Source: Anabaena sp051781005
GTDB taxonomy: Bacteria > Cyanobacteriota > Cyanobacteriia > Cyanobacteriales > Nostocaceae
DNA: 64,000 nt
Direction: 5' to 3'
NCBI RefSeq assembly: GCF_051781005.1
Contig: NZ_JBPWOA010000022.1
Location: 112,425-176,424, forward strand
Made by a program: the position numbers and the translations under genes. The notes beneath the pieces were generated by a model, which was given only the letters and a program-made list of their open reading frames with translations, had not been told where the DNA came from and made no database searches. Numbering within the stretch: the first letter of the stretch is position 1; every line of letters starts with the position of its first letter. Below, one piece after another: positions 8,694 to 18,060 of the stretch.

Positions 8694-9902
8694 GTGTCTA
8701 AATTCAAATCACTAGAGTTATTTACAGGTGCTGGAGGTTTGGCGATGGGGTGCGATCGCGCGGGCTTCCAGCATCAAGCACTTGTGGAACGGGATAAACA
8801 TAGTTGCAACACCATCCGCGAAAATCAACGTCGAGGGATGCGACTTGTGAGTGACTGGTATCTCCATCAAATGGACGTGGCTGATTTTGACTACTCTGAT
8901 GTGAGAGGAGAAATAGACCTTTTAGCAGGTGGTCCACCGTGTCAGCCTTTTTCTATTGGAGGAAATCATCATGGTTATTTAGATAAACGGGATATGTTTC
9001 CCGAATTTTTCCGGGCTGTGCGGGAATTAAATCCCCAAGCTTTTTTAATTGAAAATGTCCGTGGTTTAGTGCGACGTAATTTCATCAATTATTTTCAGTA
9101 TATTCTTTTACAGTTAAATTATCCTGAAGTGCAACCCAAGGCTGATGAATCTTGGGCTGATCATTTAGTGAGACTTGAGCAATATCAGCACAGTCATACC
9201 AATGATGAACTTGGTTATCGGGTGACGTGGCAGCTGTTAAATGCAGCTGATTATGGAGTACCACAAAAACGGGAGCGAGTTTTTATTGTTGGTTTGCGCT
9301 CAGATTTACAAGCTAAATGGTCTTTTCCTGAACCAACCCATACAGAAGAGGCGCTGATTTGGCATAAATGGATAACAGGTGAATACTGGGAACGTCACGG
9401 TATTGCTAAATTATACCGCCCAGAAATGCCCACAAAAATACGCGATCGCTACCAACGGAAGGGAGCAAGTTTAATTGGTAGCATAACTTCCCCTTGGCTG
9501 ACTGTGCGGGATGCAATAGCCGACTTACCACCACCTGAAAATAGTATTTTGGCAGCAGAAATTCCTAATCATATCTACATTCCAGGTGCTAGAAGTTATC
9601 CAGGCCACACGGGTAGCCCTTGGGATGAACCAGCTAAAACCCTCAAAGCGGGTGTCCATGGTGTCCCTGGAGGTGAAAATATGCTTGCTTTCCCCGATGG
9701 ACAAGTCCGCTATTTTACGGTACGTGAGGCAGCAAGATTACAGACTTTCCCTGATGATTACTATTTTCCCAGCACTTGGGGTGAGTCAATGCGTCAAATT
9801 GGTAATGCTGTACCTGTTAACCTGGCTTATATTATCGCTACTAGCATCCGCACCCATTTACAAGAAGTTCAATCTTCGCTCAAAATTGAGACTGCTGTCT
9901 AG
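8694..9902 (+). CDS. DNA (cytosine-5-)-methyltransferase of a type II R-M system
   Basis: All C5-methyltransferase signatures are present in order: motif I FTGAGGLAMG (residues 10-19), motif IV PPCQPFS (about 81), motif VI ENVRG (about 120), motif VIII QKRERVF (about 191) and motif X GNAVP (about 369). The start is GTG 8694, giving 402 residues. The partner endonuclease starts 12 bp after the stop, so the pair is co-transcribed methyltransferase first. By homology of the partner to Eco29kI the target may be CCGCGG, but the specificity is not readable from sequence. Confidence 0.93.
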   Translation: MSKFKSLELFTGAGGLAMGCDRAGFQHQALVERDKHSCNTIRENQRRGMRLVSDWYLHQMDVADFDYSDVRGEIDLLAGGPPCQPFSIGGNHHGYLDKRDMFPEFFRAVRELNPQAFLIENVRGLVRRNFINYFQYILLQLNYPEVQPKADESWADHLVRLEQYQHSHTNDELGYRVTWQLLNAADYGVPQKRERVFIVGLRSDLQAKWSFPEPTHTEEALIWHKWITGEYWERHGIAKLYRPEMPTKIRDRYQRKGASLIGSITSPWLTVRDAIADLPPPENSILAAEIPNHIYIPGARSYPGHTGSPWDEPAKTLKAGVHGVPGGENMLAFPDGQVRYFTVREAARLQTFPDDYYFPSTWGESMRQIGNAVPVNLAYIIATSIRTHLQEVQSSLKIETAV

Positions 9903-9914
9903 TTAAAATTGCTC

Positions 9915-10553
9915 ATGCCATTAGAAGTTTTTCAAGCACCGCCTACACTACGCAATAAGTTAATTGAGTTTCAAGCTAGACAGCATTGTTATCCTCTTTC
10001 TGAACTGGAAGAACTCAAAGAAGAGTTAGCTGGGTATGTTGGTGTCTATGTACTTTATTACAGGGGAGAATTTCCGCTCTACTCAGCCATAACTTACGCC
10101 AATCAAAATTCTTGTTGTCTGCCAATTTACATTGGTAAAGCGGAAAATCCAGGGAAGCGGACTGGAAAGGGAACTATTACGGGCGGTTTGATTGGTCGTT
10201 TAAGAGAACATAGAAATTCTATTCGCCAAGCTAACAATCTCAATGTTGCAGATTTTCACTTTACGGTAGTAGCAATGGCTGTAGATTTAGTAGCTTGGGG
10301 TGAGTCTGTTCTGATTAGGCATTTTCGGCCTGTTTGGTGCAGTATCATTTCTGGTTTTGGCATTCATGCACCCGGTAAAGGACGGGGTTTACAAATGCGA
10401 TCACTATGGGATGAAATACACTCAGGAAGATCCTTTGCAACACTATTACCTGCTAATCCCATCACTATATCTAGTCTACAACCACAGGTAAATCAACATT
10501 GCCAAAATCTGTGTGTGCATTTAGGATGTCCATGTTTAGGTGAAGGAAGATAG
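9915..10553 (+). CDS. Eco29kI-family GIY-YIG type II restriction endonuclease
   Basis: The 212-residue protein carries a GIY-YIG nuclease core: GVYVLYYRG, LPIYIGKAENPGKR, GRLREHRNSI, then WGESVLIRHFRPVW with the metal-binding Glu, and GFGIHAPGKGRG. These blocks match the Eco29kI family, whose prototype cuts CCGCGG. ATG 9915 is preferred to TTG 9909. The catalytic residues look intact, so the enzyme may be active, and the upstream methyltransferase would protect the host. The tail is duplicated as a relic at 6192-6311. Confidence 0.9.
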   Translation: MPLEVFQAPPTLRNKLIEFQARQHCYPLSELEELKEELAGYVGVYVLYYRGEFPLYSAITYANQNSCCLPIYIGKAENPGKRTGKGTITGGLIGRLREHRNSIRQANNLNVADFHFTVVAMAVDLVAWGESVLIRHFRPVWCSIISGFGIHAPGKGRGLQMRSLWDEIHSGRSFATLLPANPITISSLQPQVNQHCQNLCVHLGCPCLGEGR

Positions 10554-10722
10554 AAAATTGCGATAGCGTTCACGAAGTGTTCCGAAGGAAAGCGCTCCGT
10601 AGGAATCGCCTACAACCGAGGAAGCAAATAAAAATTGTCAAAACCTAAATCAACCTAAATAAATGTCGTCATTGGTATATTGTCAAGGAATAATAGAATG
10701 GGTAACTGGCTAAGGTATTGCA
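10554..10722. repeat. Short interspersed repeat downstream of the R gene
   Basis: The segment at about 10560-10613 (GCGATAGCGTTCACG, AAAGCGCTCCGTAGGAATCG) is of the GC-rich palindromic type scattered through Nostocales genomes and stands out from the AT-rich surroundings. The rest is the upstream region of the PTS gene; no clear promoter boxes were found. Confidence 0.45.
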
Positions 10723-13221
10723 GTGCTGGGAATAGTTATTGTTTCTCACAGTAAACAATTAGCTTTGGGAGTGCGGGAACTAGCCGCACAGATGGTTCAA
10801 GGACAAGTTCCTCTTGCTGTCGCAGCAGGTGTTGATGATCCTGCAAATCCACTGGGTACAGATGTAATGCAGGTTTATGAAGCGATCGCTTCTGTATTCT
10901 CTGATGACGGTGTTCTAGTTCTGATGGATTTGGGTAGTGCTTTAATGAGTGCAGAAATGGCTCTGGAGTTTCTACCCCCAGAACAACAAGAAAAAGTATA
11001 TCTTTGTGCTGCACCCTTAGTAGAAGGGGCTATTGCTGCTACTGTTGCTGCTGCTGCGGGTATGAATATCCAACAAGTCATGGCAGAAGCAAACGGGGCA
11101 TTAGTAGCCAAAGCCACACAGTTGGGTTTAGATGCTCATCCCTTACCAGTGGTAAGTAGTCAACCCATCACTAACACCGAAGTTGCCACCAGAGAAATAC
11201 GCTTAAAAGTCAGTAACCGCCTAGGTTTACACGCTCGTCCTTCTGCCCAATTTGTCGCTACTGCATCCCGCTTTCAATCACAAATCCAGGTACAAAATTT
11301 AACCAGAAATTCAGAGGCTGTCCGGGGTGACAGTATTAATCAAGTTGCCACCTTGGGGGTACGTCAAGGGCATGAATTGCGGATTACTGCTACTGGTGTT
11401 GATGCCCAGGAAGCCCTGCAAGCGTTACAAGCATTAATTATCAACAACTTTGGCGAAGATGATAGCATTGCTGAATTAACAGCACCTCCCCAGGAATTTG
11501 TTGCCCCTACTCAGGGTGAACTAGCGGGAATTGCGGCTTCTCCAGGAGTTGCGATCGCACCATTATTTCATTATCAATCTGCCTCAGTTGCAATAACCGA
11601 ATATCATATAGAAAATGTAGAAATAGAGTGGCAAAGATTACAATCTGCTATACAAATAGCAAAACAGGAAATTCAAACTTTACTCTCCCACACATCTATT
11701 CAAATTGGTGATGCAGAAGCGGCAATTTTTGATGCTCACCTGCTATTTTTAACAGATCCCGTCTTGCTCGATGCCGCACGTCATCATATAGTAGAACAAC
11801 ATCTGAATGCAGAATTTGCTTGGCAAGCCGTAGTTGATGAAGTGACGAATTCCTACCGCAGACTTGAGGATGCTTACTTAAAAGAACGAGTTGATGATGT
11901 GGTTGATGTGGGCAGCAGGGTATTAAGAATCTTACTGGGTAATGCTCCTACTGACTTACAACTGACAGAACCATCAATTATAGTAGCAACAGATTTAAGC
12001 CCCTCAGATACGGCCAAGCTTGACCCCAGCAAGGTGATGGGTATTTGCATGACCTCTGGGAGTGCGACTTCTCACAGTGCCATTATTGCCCGGACATTGG
12101 GGATTCCTGCGGTTATGGGTGTAGATGCTCAGGTGTTAAACCTGGAAAATGGGACTTTGATAGCATTAGATGGCGAAACCGGTAAAGCTTGGGTAGCACC
12201 AGATGTAGAGACATTAAATATACTAGAATCCAAGCGTCAGATATGGCAGAAAACCCAAGCCGAAGCCCGAAAGCTGGCACACAAACCAGCAATTACCCGT
12301 GATGGTCAGCACATTAAAGTCTTTGCTAATATTGGTAGTATTGCGGATGCCCAAGCGGCGATAAATCATGGTGCTGAGGGTGTGGGATTACTTCGCACCG
12401 AGTTTTTGTATCTAGAAAGGAAAAATGCACCAGGTGAAGAGGAACAATTAGAAGTTTATCAAGCCATAGTCAAGGTTTTAGGAAATAAACCGTTAATTAT
12501 TCGCACTTTGGATATAGGTGGAGATAAACACCTTCCTTATCTAAGTTCGGGGGTGACAGAAGCTAACCCGTTTTTAGGTGTGCGGGGAATTCGTTTTTGT
12601 TTAGAAAATCCCCAGTTATTGAAAACTCAGTTACGGGCAATTTTACGCGCTAGTGTGGGGAATAATATCAAAATCATGTGGCCGATGATTGCCACTTTAA
12701 CAGAATTACGGGCAGCTAGGGCAATTTTGGTGGAGGTACAGAGGGAACTGCGACAAGCGGGGATCAGTTTTGATGAAACAATGAAAGTGGGAATGATGAT
12801 AGAAACACCCGCAGCAGTAGCTATAGCTGATCAGTTAGCCAAGGAAGTTGACTTTTTTAGTATTGGGACAAATGATTTAAGCCAGTATGTCATGGCAGGC
12901 GATCGCACAAATCCTAGAGTAGCAACTTTAGCCGATGCCTTGCAACCTGCGGTATTACGCATGATTAAACAAACTGTCCAAGCTGCTCAAACTGCTAATA
13001 TATGGGTAGGATTATGTGGAGAAGTCGCAGCAGAAACCATAGTTGCACCCATTTTATTAGGTTTAGGAGTAGATGAACTGAGTGTCAATCCCCAAGCCAT
13101 AGCCCCACTCAAACAGGTAATCTCACACATGACTATAACAGAAGCTCAAGCGATCGCATCTGTAGCACTACAGCAAGACTCAGCAACCAGTGTTAGAGAA
13201 CTAGTTTATCCCATCGGTTAA
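10723..13221 (+). CDS. dhaM: DhaM-HPr-Enzyme I phosphotransfer fusion
   Basis: Three PTS modules are fused in 832 residues: a DhaM/EIIA-mannose-like domain (about 1-130, phospho-His9 in VIVSHSKQ), an HPr domain (about 160-245, phospho-His170 in GLHARPSAQ) and a full Enzyme I (about 262-832, phospho-His451 in SATSHSAIIAR, PEP site GLLRTEFLYLER, IGTNDLSQY and LCGEVA). Such proteins pass phosphate from PEP to the ADP cofactor of DhaL in dihydroxyacetone kinase. E. coli DhaM has only a partial EI, whereas here EI appears complete. No dhaK or dhaL lies nearby. The start is GTG. A more general PTS or regulatory role is possible. Confidence 0.88.
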   Translation: MLGIVIVSHSKQLALGVRELAAQMVQGQVPLAVAAGVDDPANPLGTDVMQVYEAIASVFSDDGVLVLMDLGSALMSAEMALEFLPPEQQEKVYLCAAPLVEGAIAATVAAAAGMNIQQVMAEANGALVAKATQLGLDAHPLPVVSSQPITNTEVATREIRLKVSNRLGLHARPSAQFVATASRFQSQIQVQNLTRNSEAVRGDSINQVATLGVRQGHELRITATGVDAQEALQALQALIINNFGEDDSIAELTAPPQEFVAPTQGELAGIAASPGVAIAPLFHYQSASVAITEYHIENVEIEWQRLQSAIQIAKQEIQTLLSHTSIQIGDAEAAIFDAHLLFLTDPVLLDAARHHIVEQHLNAEFAWQAVVDEVTNSYRRLEDAYLKERVDDVVDVGSRVLRILLGNAPTDLQLTEPSIIVATDLSPSDTAKLDPSKVMGICMTSGSATSHSAIIARTLGIPAVMGVDAQVLNLENGTLIALDGETGKAWVAPDVETLNILESKRQIWQKTQAEARKLAHKPAITRDGQHIKVFANIGSIADAQAAINHGAEGVGLLRTEFLYLERKNAPGEEEQLEVYQAIVKVLGNKPLIIRTLDIGGDKHLPYLSSGVTEANPFLGVRGIRFCLENPQLLKTQLRAILRASVGNNIKIMWPMIATLTELRAARAILVEVQRELRQAGISFDETMKVGMMIETPAAVAIADQLAKEVDFFSIGTNDLSQYVMAGDRTNPRVATLADALQPAVLRMIKQTVQAAQTANIWVGLCGEVAAETIVAPILLGLGVDELSVNPQAIAPLKQVISHMTITEAQAIASVALQQDSATSVRELVYPIG

Positions 13222-13269
13222 AATCAAATTCCCCCTGCGTTCTCTGTGTCTCTGTGGTTAGTTCAATCT

Positions 13270-13902
13270 TTAAACCAAATCCTTCAACTTCTGAATATCC
13301 CCATTCATAATCACATTAATATTGCGCGTAATTTTCTCGATGTCCCAATCCCACCACCGAACAGAAAGCAAAACTTCTACTTCCTCATCACTAAAACGTT
13401 GCTTAATAGGAACAGCAGGATTACCACCAGCGATAGTATAGGGGGGAATATCTTTCACAACTACGGAACGCGCTGCAATTATAGCACCATCACCTATTTT
13501 TACTCCGGGCATAATCAGGGAATCATAACCAATCCAAACATCATTACCAACGATGATGTCACCTTTATTGGGTAAATTCATCAAATTTGATATTCCTGAT
13601 TCCCAACCATGACCAAAAATCGGAAATGGGTAAGTAGAAATTCCATCAATTTTGTGATTTGCACCATTCATGATGAATTTAACATGAGTTGCAATCGCGC
13701 AAAACTTACCAATAATTAAAGAATCACTACCATAGTTGTAAAGGACATTGTTTTCAAACTCCTCCGGGTTCACTGGATCATCATAATAAGTGTAATCACC
13801 AACAATGATATTTGGTGATTTGACACAACTTTTAATAAAGCAAACCCGACGATGTTCTGCTATTGGAAAGGGATAGAGAGGATTCGGTCCATATTGTCCC
13901 AT
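13270..13902 (-). CDS. Vat/CatB-type xenobiotic O-acetyltransferase (left-handed beta-helix)
   Basis: The 210-residue protein belongs to the hexapeptide-repeat acetyltransferases of the Vat/CatB class: FCAIATHVKFIMNGANHK contains the catalytic His, and later hexapeptides read DIIVGNDVWIGYDSLIMPG and VKIGDGAIIAARSVV, ending in AGGNPAVPIKQRF. Family members acetylate streptogramin A or chloramphenicol with acetyl-CoA, but cyanobacterial members may act on other hydroxyl acceptors. It is encoded convergently to the PTS fusion. Length and motifs look complete. Confidence 0.87.
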   Translation of the reverse strand: MGQYGPNPLYPFPIAEHRRVCFIKSCVKSPNIIVGDYTYYDDPVNPEEFENNVLYNYGSDSLIIGKFCAIATHVKFIMNGANHKIDGISTYPFPIFGHGWESGISNLMNLPNKGDIIVGNDVWIGYDSLIMPGVKIGDGAIIAARSVVVKDIPPYTIAGGNPAVPIKQRFSDEEVEVLLSVRWWDWDIEKITRNINVIMNGDIQKLKDLV

Positions 13903-13917
13903 GAAATTTAAACACTC

Positions 13918-16242
13918 CTACTTGATCACCTCCCACATTTTAACGGTTTTATCAGCACTACCACTAGCTAGAAACCTACCATCTGCACTTAACGAAATCG
14001 AATTCACCACCCCAGAATGTCCCGTCAGAGTTTGCAAAACTTCACCTGTAGAAATACGCCACATCTTGATATTATGATCCGCACCACCACTAAATATAAA
14101 TTCCCCATTTGGACTAACAGCAATAGATTTTACCTTATCTGTATGTCCAGTTAAAGTATTTAGCAATTTACCTGTACTCAAATGCCAAATTTTAATTGTT
14201 TTATCAGCACTACTGCTAAATAGAAATCTCCCATCTGCACTAATAACTATTGATGTCACCTCACCTAAATGACCAGCAATAGTGCGTAACGGATCACCTG
14301 TGTGGGGATTCCACAATCTAATTTTAGAATCAGAACTGCCACTAGCAAGAATTGTCCCATCTGCACTTATAGCAATAGCATCAACTGTTGATGAATGCCA
14401 CAAAGTGCAAATTCTTTCTCCTTTTTGTAAACTCCAAATTTTGATTTTATGACTACCACTAGCAAGAATTGCACCATCTGGACTAATAGCCACTACATTA
14501 ACAGGTTTTTGATGTCCTAAAAGAGTATGGATAAGTTTACCCGTTTTTAGATTCCATACCTTAACATTACTTTGTGGATGTTCAGAACTACCAACAGCAA
14601 GAAAATTGCCATCAGGACTCACAGATACAGAAGAAATAGCACCTGAATTACCTGTAAAAGTGCGAATTAACTTACCACTTTGCAGATTCCACATATTAAT
14701 AGTTTTGTCTGCACAGCCACTAACTAAAAACTCGTTATCTGGACTTATTGCTACAGAAGTAACTTTACCATAATGTCCTGTAAGGGTATACTTAAGATTG
14801 ACATTTTCTAAATTGCGTTTGACTTTAAGAATGGATATTTCTTCCAAAAGACTTTCCACGTAAACAAGATTTTCACCATCACAATTTTTGGTAAAATATT
14901 CTTTCAATTTGCTGATATAAGTTTCATCTTCCACTTTCAATGCTAATTGCATCGCTTTTAAAGGATGAATTACATCTTTTGTTGATACTTGCCGCATTTC
15001 TAACCAAGTATCAATAGAGTAATCAACTTGTTCTTGTGACCAATTAAAATTAGGAATATGAGATAAACTTTGAGCTAATTGCAAAACTAACTCTGGAACC
15101 CTAGAACGGCATTCATTTTTTAAAGCTTGGTAAACTTGTTTATAACTATTAGCAATTAGCTGTAATGATTGTAAATCTACCGCATCATTGAGTAAGCTTG
15201 GTAGCAATTCTGGTAACAAGGGATTGACATCATAATTAACCAAATGATAAGCATCTGTTACCCAAGCAGTAACTAAACAGTGACAAGTAATTAAAACCTG
15301 AAAAAGATGTTCCCAATCATGATAACTAATGTGATATTCTAAAGATAACTGACTAACATCAATTCCTTGAGATTGCCATTTTTCGACTTTTTCTAAAATT
15401 TCCAAATTTAGGTTTCTTTCTCCACCTAAATTGTTAATTACTTCTAAATCCTCTCCTAGCGCTAAAAGTTGATTTTTAACCTTTTTCCATTCCCAAGCCC
15501 GATTTTTAGCAGACTCTTGTAAAATTTGCCGATAGGGTAATCGAGAAATAGTTTTATAATAATAATTCTCTTGTCCTAATCCCCAATAAGCAATGCGGAA
15601 ATTCAGATAATCTCCATCTTTTTCAGATTCTAAAATTAAAGTAGGTTGAGTTTTTAAACTACCAAACAAAGCCTTAATGCTAGATTCACTATGAAACCGC
15701 TTACTATCCCAAGCACCAGCTAAAAACTCAATTGGTCTTTCTGGGTTATGCAGAGAATAATTATTGTTGATAAATTCACGCAAACCCTCAGCTAATTTTA
15801 GTTCAATTTCTTCAGTAAGTTGGGAATTTTGAAAATCAAATTGATCAAACTGGATTTGTGGTGCGGCCAGAAAAACTTTGAGTGGGACACGTTGACAATT
15901 GGGAGAAGAATCTAAAAGTTGAGAAGGATACAATCGCAAAGGCCAGCTATCCAGAATTTTATGCACTTCTGGTAACTTAATAGCTGTTTCTCTCTCTTGA
16001 TTAGCTATTTTTAATTGTGTTGCATGGTGATAGATAGCTAATTGCTGTTGCTGGGTAAATTCAGTTGCAGTAATATCTATGTGTGTAATGTTATCTACAG
16101 TTTTAATAAAATCTTGGATTGCTTTAGGAATTGGAGAAATATTGTTTTTTAAGTTACCTTCTGTTTGCTTTTGGATGATATTCACCATCACAGGTGCAAA
16201 CTCTAATACCAGTTGAACTAGTAGATTTAAACCTGGTTGCAT
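13918..16242 (-). CDS. WD40 beta-propeller protein with uncharacterised N-terminal half
   Basis: The last 290 or so of 774 residues are seven WD40 repeats (e.g. LTGHTDKVKSIAVSPNGEF, SGSADKTVKMWEVIK), enough for one closed propeller. The first 480 residues are helical and contain no motif I recognise; LPELLPSLLNDAVDLQSLQL is typical of its Leu-rich character. No kinase or NTPase motif was seen. It lies 15 bp upstream of the acetyltransferase in the direction of transcription, so the two may be co-transcribed. It is probably a scaffold or sensor. Confidence 0.83.
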   Translation of the reverse strand: MQPGLNLLVQLVLEFAPVMVNIIQKQTEGNLKNNISPIPKAIQDFIKTVDNITHIDITATEFTQQQQLAIYHHATQLKIANQERETAIKLPEVHKILDSWPLRLYPSQLLDSSPNCQRVPLKVFLAAPQIQFDQFDFQNSQLTEEIELKLAEGLREFINNNYSLHNPERPIEFLAGAWDSKRFHSESSIKALFGSLKTQPTLILESEKDGDYLNFRIAYWGLGQENYYYKTISRLPYRQILQESAKNRAWEWKKVKNQLLALGEDLEVINNLGGERNLNLEILEKVEKWQSQGIDVSQLSLEYHISYHDWEHLFQVLITCHCLVTAWVTDAYHLVNYDVNPLLPELLPSLLNDAVDLQSLQLIANSYKQVYQALKNECRSRVPELVLQLAQSLSHIPNFNWSQEQVDYSIDTWLEMRQVSTKDVIHPLKAMQLALKVEDETYISKLKEYFTKNCDGENLVYVESLLEEISILKVKRNLENVNLKYTLTGHYGKVTSVAISPDNEFLVSGCADKTINMWNLQSGKLIRTFTGNSGAISSVSVSPDGNFLAVGSSEHPQSNVKVWNLKTGKLIHTLLGHQKPVNVVAISPDGAILASGSHKIKIWSLQKGERICTLWHSSTVDAIAISADGTILASGSSDSKIRLWNPHTGDPLRTIAGHLGEVTSIVISADGRFLFSSSADKTIKIWHLSTGKLLNTLTGHTDKVKSIAVSPNGEFIFSGGADHNIKMWRISTGEVLQTLTGHSGVVNSISLSADGRFLASGSADKTVKMWEVIK

Positions 16243-16661
16243 AATTAATTTCCTGTCAAATAAATTACATTAATAGCACAATAAAAAGTTAGGTAATATT
16301 CTTTACCAACCTCTATTATTAATAGATAAAATAAATAGACAATAGCTATACTACTATCTTAAGGCATAGTTTTTGTTTATAAAAAGAATAATAATAACAG
16401 GTAGGTAGAACGTAGAGAAACCCAACACACCCATAATAAAGAATGCGATAGATAGCTTGAGTAAAATATAGAAAAACCTAAAAAAATCCCTAAAAATGTT
16501 GGGTTGCTTTCCTTAATCCAACCTACACATCTAGAGAAACCTAATAAATCCCTATTACTCCCTTCCCACTACCTATAGACGTAGGGGTCTTAAACCCTTT
16601 CATTTACAAAAAAATCCTTCATTCCGTGCAATCCTTAAATCCGTTAAATCAGTGATAAAAA
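16243..16661. other. AT-rich intergenic region with one repeat element
   Basis: It holds the promoter side of the WD40 gene and a repeat at 16401-16526. Nothing else recognisable was seen. Confidence 0.5.
16401..16526. repeat. Second copy of the GTAGGTTGG-type inverted repeat
   Basis: The left arm GTAGGTAGAACGTAGAGAAA is followed by CCCAACAC, and the right arm is TGTTGGGTTGCTTTCCTTAA followed by TCCAACCTAC. The arms pair imperfectly, as in the element at 4204-4325. It is non-coding. Confidence 0.6.
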
Positions 16662-17051
16662 TTAGAATTTAACTCCTAGCTGTCCATTGAAACCACGTAC
16701 AGAATTATAACCAGCACCGACAAAAACGTGTTTAGTTGCGTTTGCTTGGACACCACCAGAGAAAGCAACACCCTTATTTTCTGAATAGTAACCAACTCCA
16801 ACATAAGGAGAAATTACAGGTAAATTGATGAATTTTAGGATATCTACCCCTGTTGCACCGTCAGCACCAGTTCCCACTTCAACACCTAAACTAAAAGCCT
16901 TCGCACCCACAGCATAGGTAACATCACCATCTTTTCCTCCCACGGAAACCCAAGGTTGGGGTACAATTTGTGCTGATGCTTGACTGGGGTTCAACAAAAC
17001 AAATAAACCCAGTGATGTAATGAGAGTTTTGATTATAACTACTGGTTTCAT
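16662..17051 (-). CDS. Small exported protein, probable beta-strand-rich
   Basis: This 129-residue protein starts with a clear signal peptide (TLITSLGLFVLLNPSQASA, predicted cut near residue 27). The mature part alternates Gly and aromatic residues (VISPYVGVGYYSENKG, KHVFVGAGYNSVRGFNG) and ends in Phe (GQLGVKF), which is typical of outer-membrane beta-barrel strands, although it is too short for a full barrel alone. I cannot assign it to a named family. It may be an oligomeric barrel or a periplasmic beta protein. Confidence 0.65.
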   Translation of the reverse strand: MKPVVIIKTLITSLGLFVLLNPSQASAQIVPQPWVSVGGKDGDVTYAVGAKAFSLGVEVGTGADGATGVDILKFINLPVISPYVGVGYYSENKGVAFSGGVQANATKHVFVGAGYNSVRGFNGQLGVKF

Positions 17052-17163
17052 TTATTTCTCCTCACTATTTGCCACAATAAATAATCGTGACGTATTTCAC
17101 CTAAACTAAGTGCCTGAATATTTTCGGTATCGCTATTTATTTTTCTAGTCACAAATTGAAACA

Positions 17164-17256
17164 ATGCACGAACGCAACGTTCATAACTTCCCCTTAGATT
17201 TAGCTGCTGGGGATATTCAACCTGTAGCTTTAGTTGCTCCTGCTATTCACGGTTAA
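17164..17256 (+). pseudogene. psbA: psbA (photosystem II D1) C-terminal remnant
   Basis: The 30-codon frame starts MHERNVHNFPLDLAAGD and ends VALVAPAIHG followed by TAA. This is the C-terminus of the D1 protein, including the conserved His and Glu near the manganese cluster and the CtpA processing point after DLA. Upstream, homology stops at once (only IE before MHERN against FE in D1), and none of the five transmembrane helices is present. It is therefore the tail of a psbA copy left after a deletion or recombination. A short independently used peptide is possible but unlikely. Confidence 0.9.
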
Positions 17257-17302
17257 TTGATTCTGAATTCAGTTTTTTCTAATCCTATCAAAAGCAGTCC
17301 AG

Positions 17303-17337
17303 GCAACCCAAGTAAAAAATACTTCGGGTTGCTTTTT
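17303..17337 (+). terminator. Rho-independent terminator after the psbA remnant
   Basis: GCAACCCAAGTA pairs with TACTTCGGGTTGC around an A-rich loop and is followed by TTTTT. It is probably the original psbA terminator, preserved with the 3' end. Confidence 0.75.
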
Positions 17338-17431
17338 CATTGATGAACTTTTTCTCATAAATTATTTAAGTAAATTTCATATAACAGTGTGACATTAATA
17401 ACTGTAACCTTTCACAAAAACTTTAACCATA

Positions 17432-17998
17432 ATGCTAAAATCAATTTCTGGTGTGGCGATGACATTGATCGGACTTAGCACTAGTCTGATGTTCCCTCAC
17501 ATTGCGATCGCAGAAGAAATAGCTTGTCAAGGAAGCTTAGGTGCAATCACAGTCGATAATGTGAAGGTACCTCAAGGCAAAACTTGTACACTCAAAGGAA
17601 CAACTGTTAAAGGAAATATTGTTGTCGAACGCAGTGCAACCCTCAAGGCCATAGGTGCAAAAGTAAATGGCAGTATTCAAGCAGAGGGAGCAACTCTAGT
17701 CGATGTAAATTCTAGTGCTACCGTGGGTGGAAGCATCCAAGTCAAGCAAGGTAGTGCTGCTCGTGTGGTGAGTACACGCGTTACTGGAGATGTGCAGTTC
17801 GAGTCAAACTCAGGAAAAATGGTTGCTAACCAAAACCAGATTGGCGGAAATTTACAAGCCGTTCAAAATACTGGAGGGGTGACAATTCAGAAAAATCGCA
17901 TTAACGGCAATTTGCAGTGTAAAGAAAATGCTCCTAAGCCGACTGGTGGTGGCAATATAGTCCAAGGTAGTAAAGAAGATCAATGTGCAAAGTTATAA
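17432..17998 (+). CDS. Exported repeat protein, probable beta-helix
   Basis: The 188-residue protein has a signal peptide ending in FPHIAIAEE. The mature part is built from short repeats of the form (V)xGNIxVxxxA / VxGSIQ (VKGNIVVERSA, VNGSIQAEGA, VGGSIQVKQGS, VTGDVQFESN, IGGNLQAVQN, INGNLQCKEN), as in parallel beta-helices of bactofilin-like or pectate-lyase-like proteins. Four Cys residues flank the repeat block (CQGSL, CTLKG, LQCKE, QCAKL) and may form disulfides. It is probably periplasmic or on the cell surface. The function is unknown. Confidence 0.7.
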   Translation: MLKSISGVAMTLIGLSTSLMFPHIAIAEEIACQGSLGAITVDNVKVPQGKTCTLKGTTVKGNIVVERSATLKAIGAKVNGSIQAEGATLVDVNSSATVGGSIQVKQGSAARVVSTRVTGDVQFESNSGKMVANQNQIGGNLQAVQNTGGVTIQKNRINGNLQCKENAPKPTGGGNIVQGSKEDQCAKL

Positions 17999-18060
17999 AA
18001 ATCACAGTGATTTTTGAGAAGAATACTTTGATAAACTCCACTTTCATTTACTAACTCTGT

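Larger units (their letters stand above)
17052..17431. other. Intergenic region with psbA remnant and terminator
   Basis: Between two divergently oriented genes for exported proteins lie the psbA 3' relic (17164-17256) and its hairpin terminator (17303-17337). The remainder is AT-rich with no clear feature. Confidence 0.7.

Noticed and set aside
8694..10553. Vsr-type or controller gene in the R-M system
   Set aside because: Only the methyltransferase and GIY-YIG nuclease are present; no C-protein helix-turn-helix ORF or Vsr motif is seen around them.
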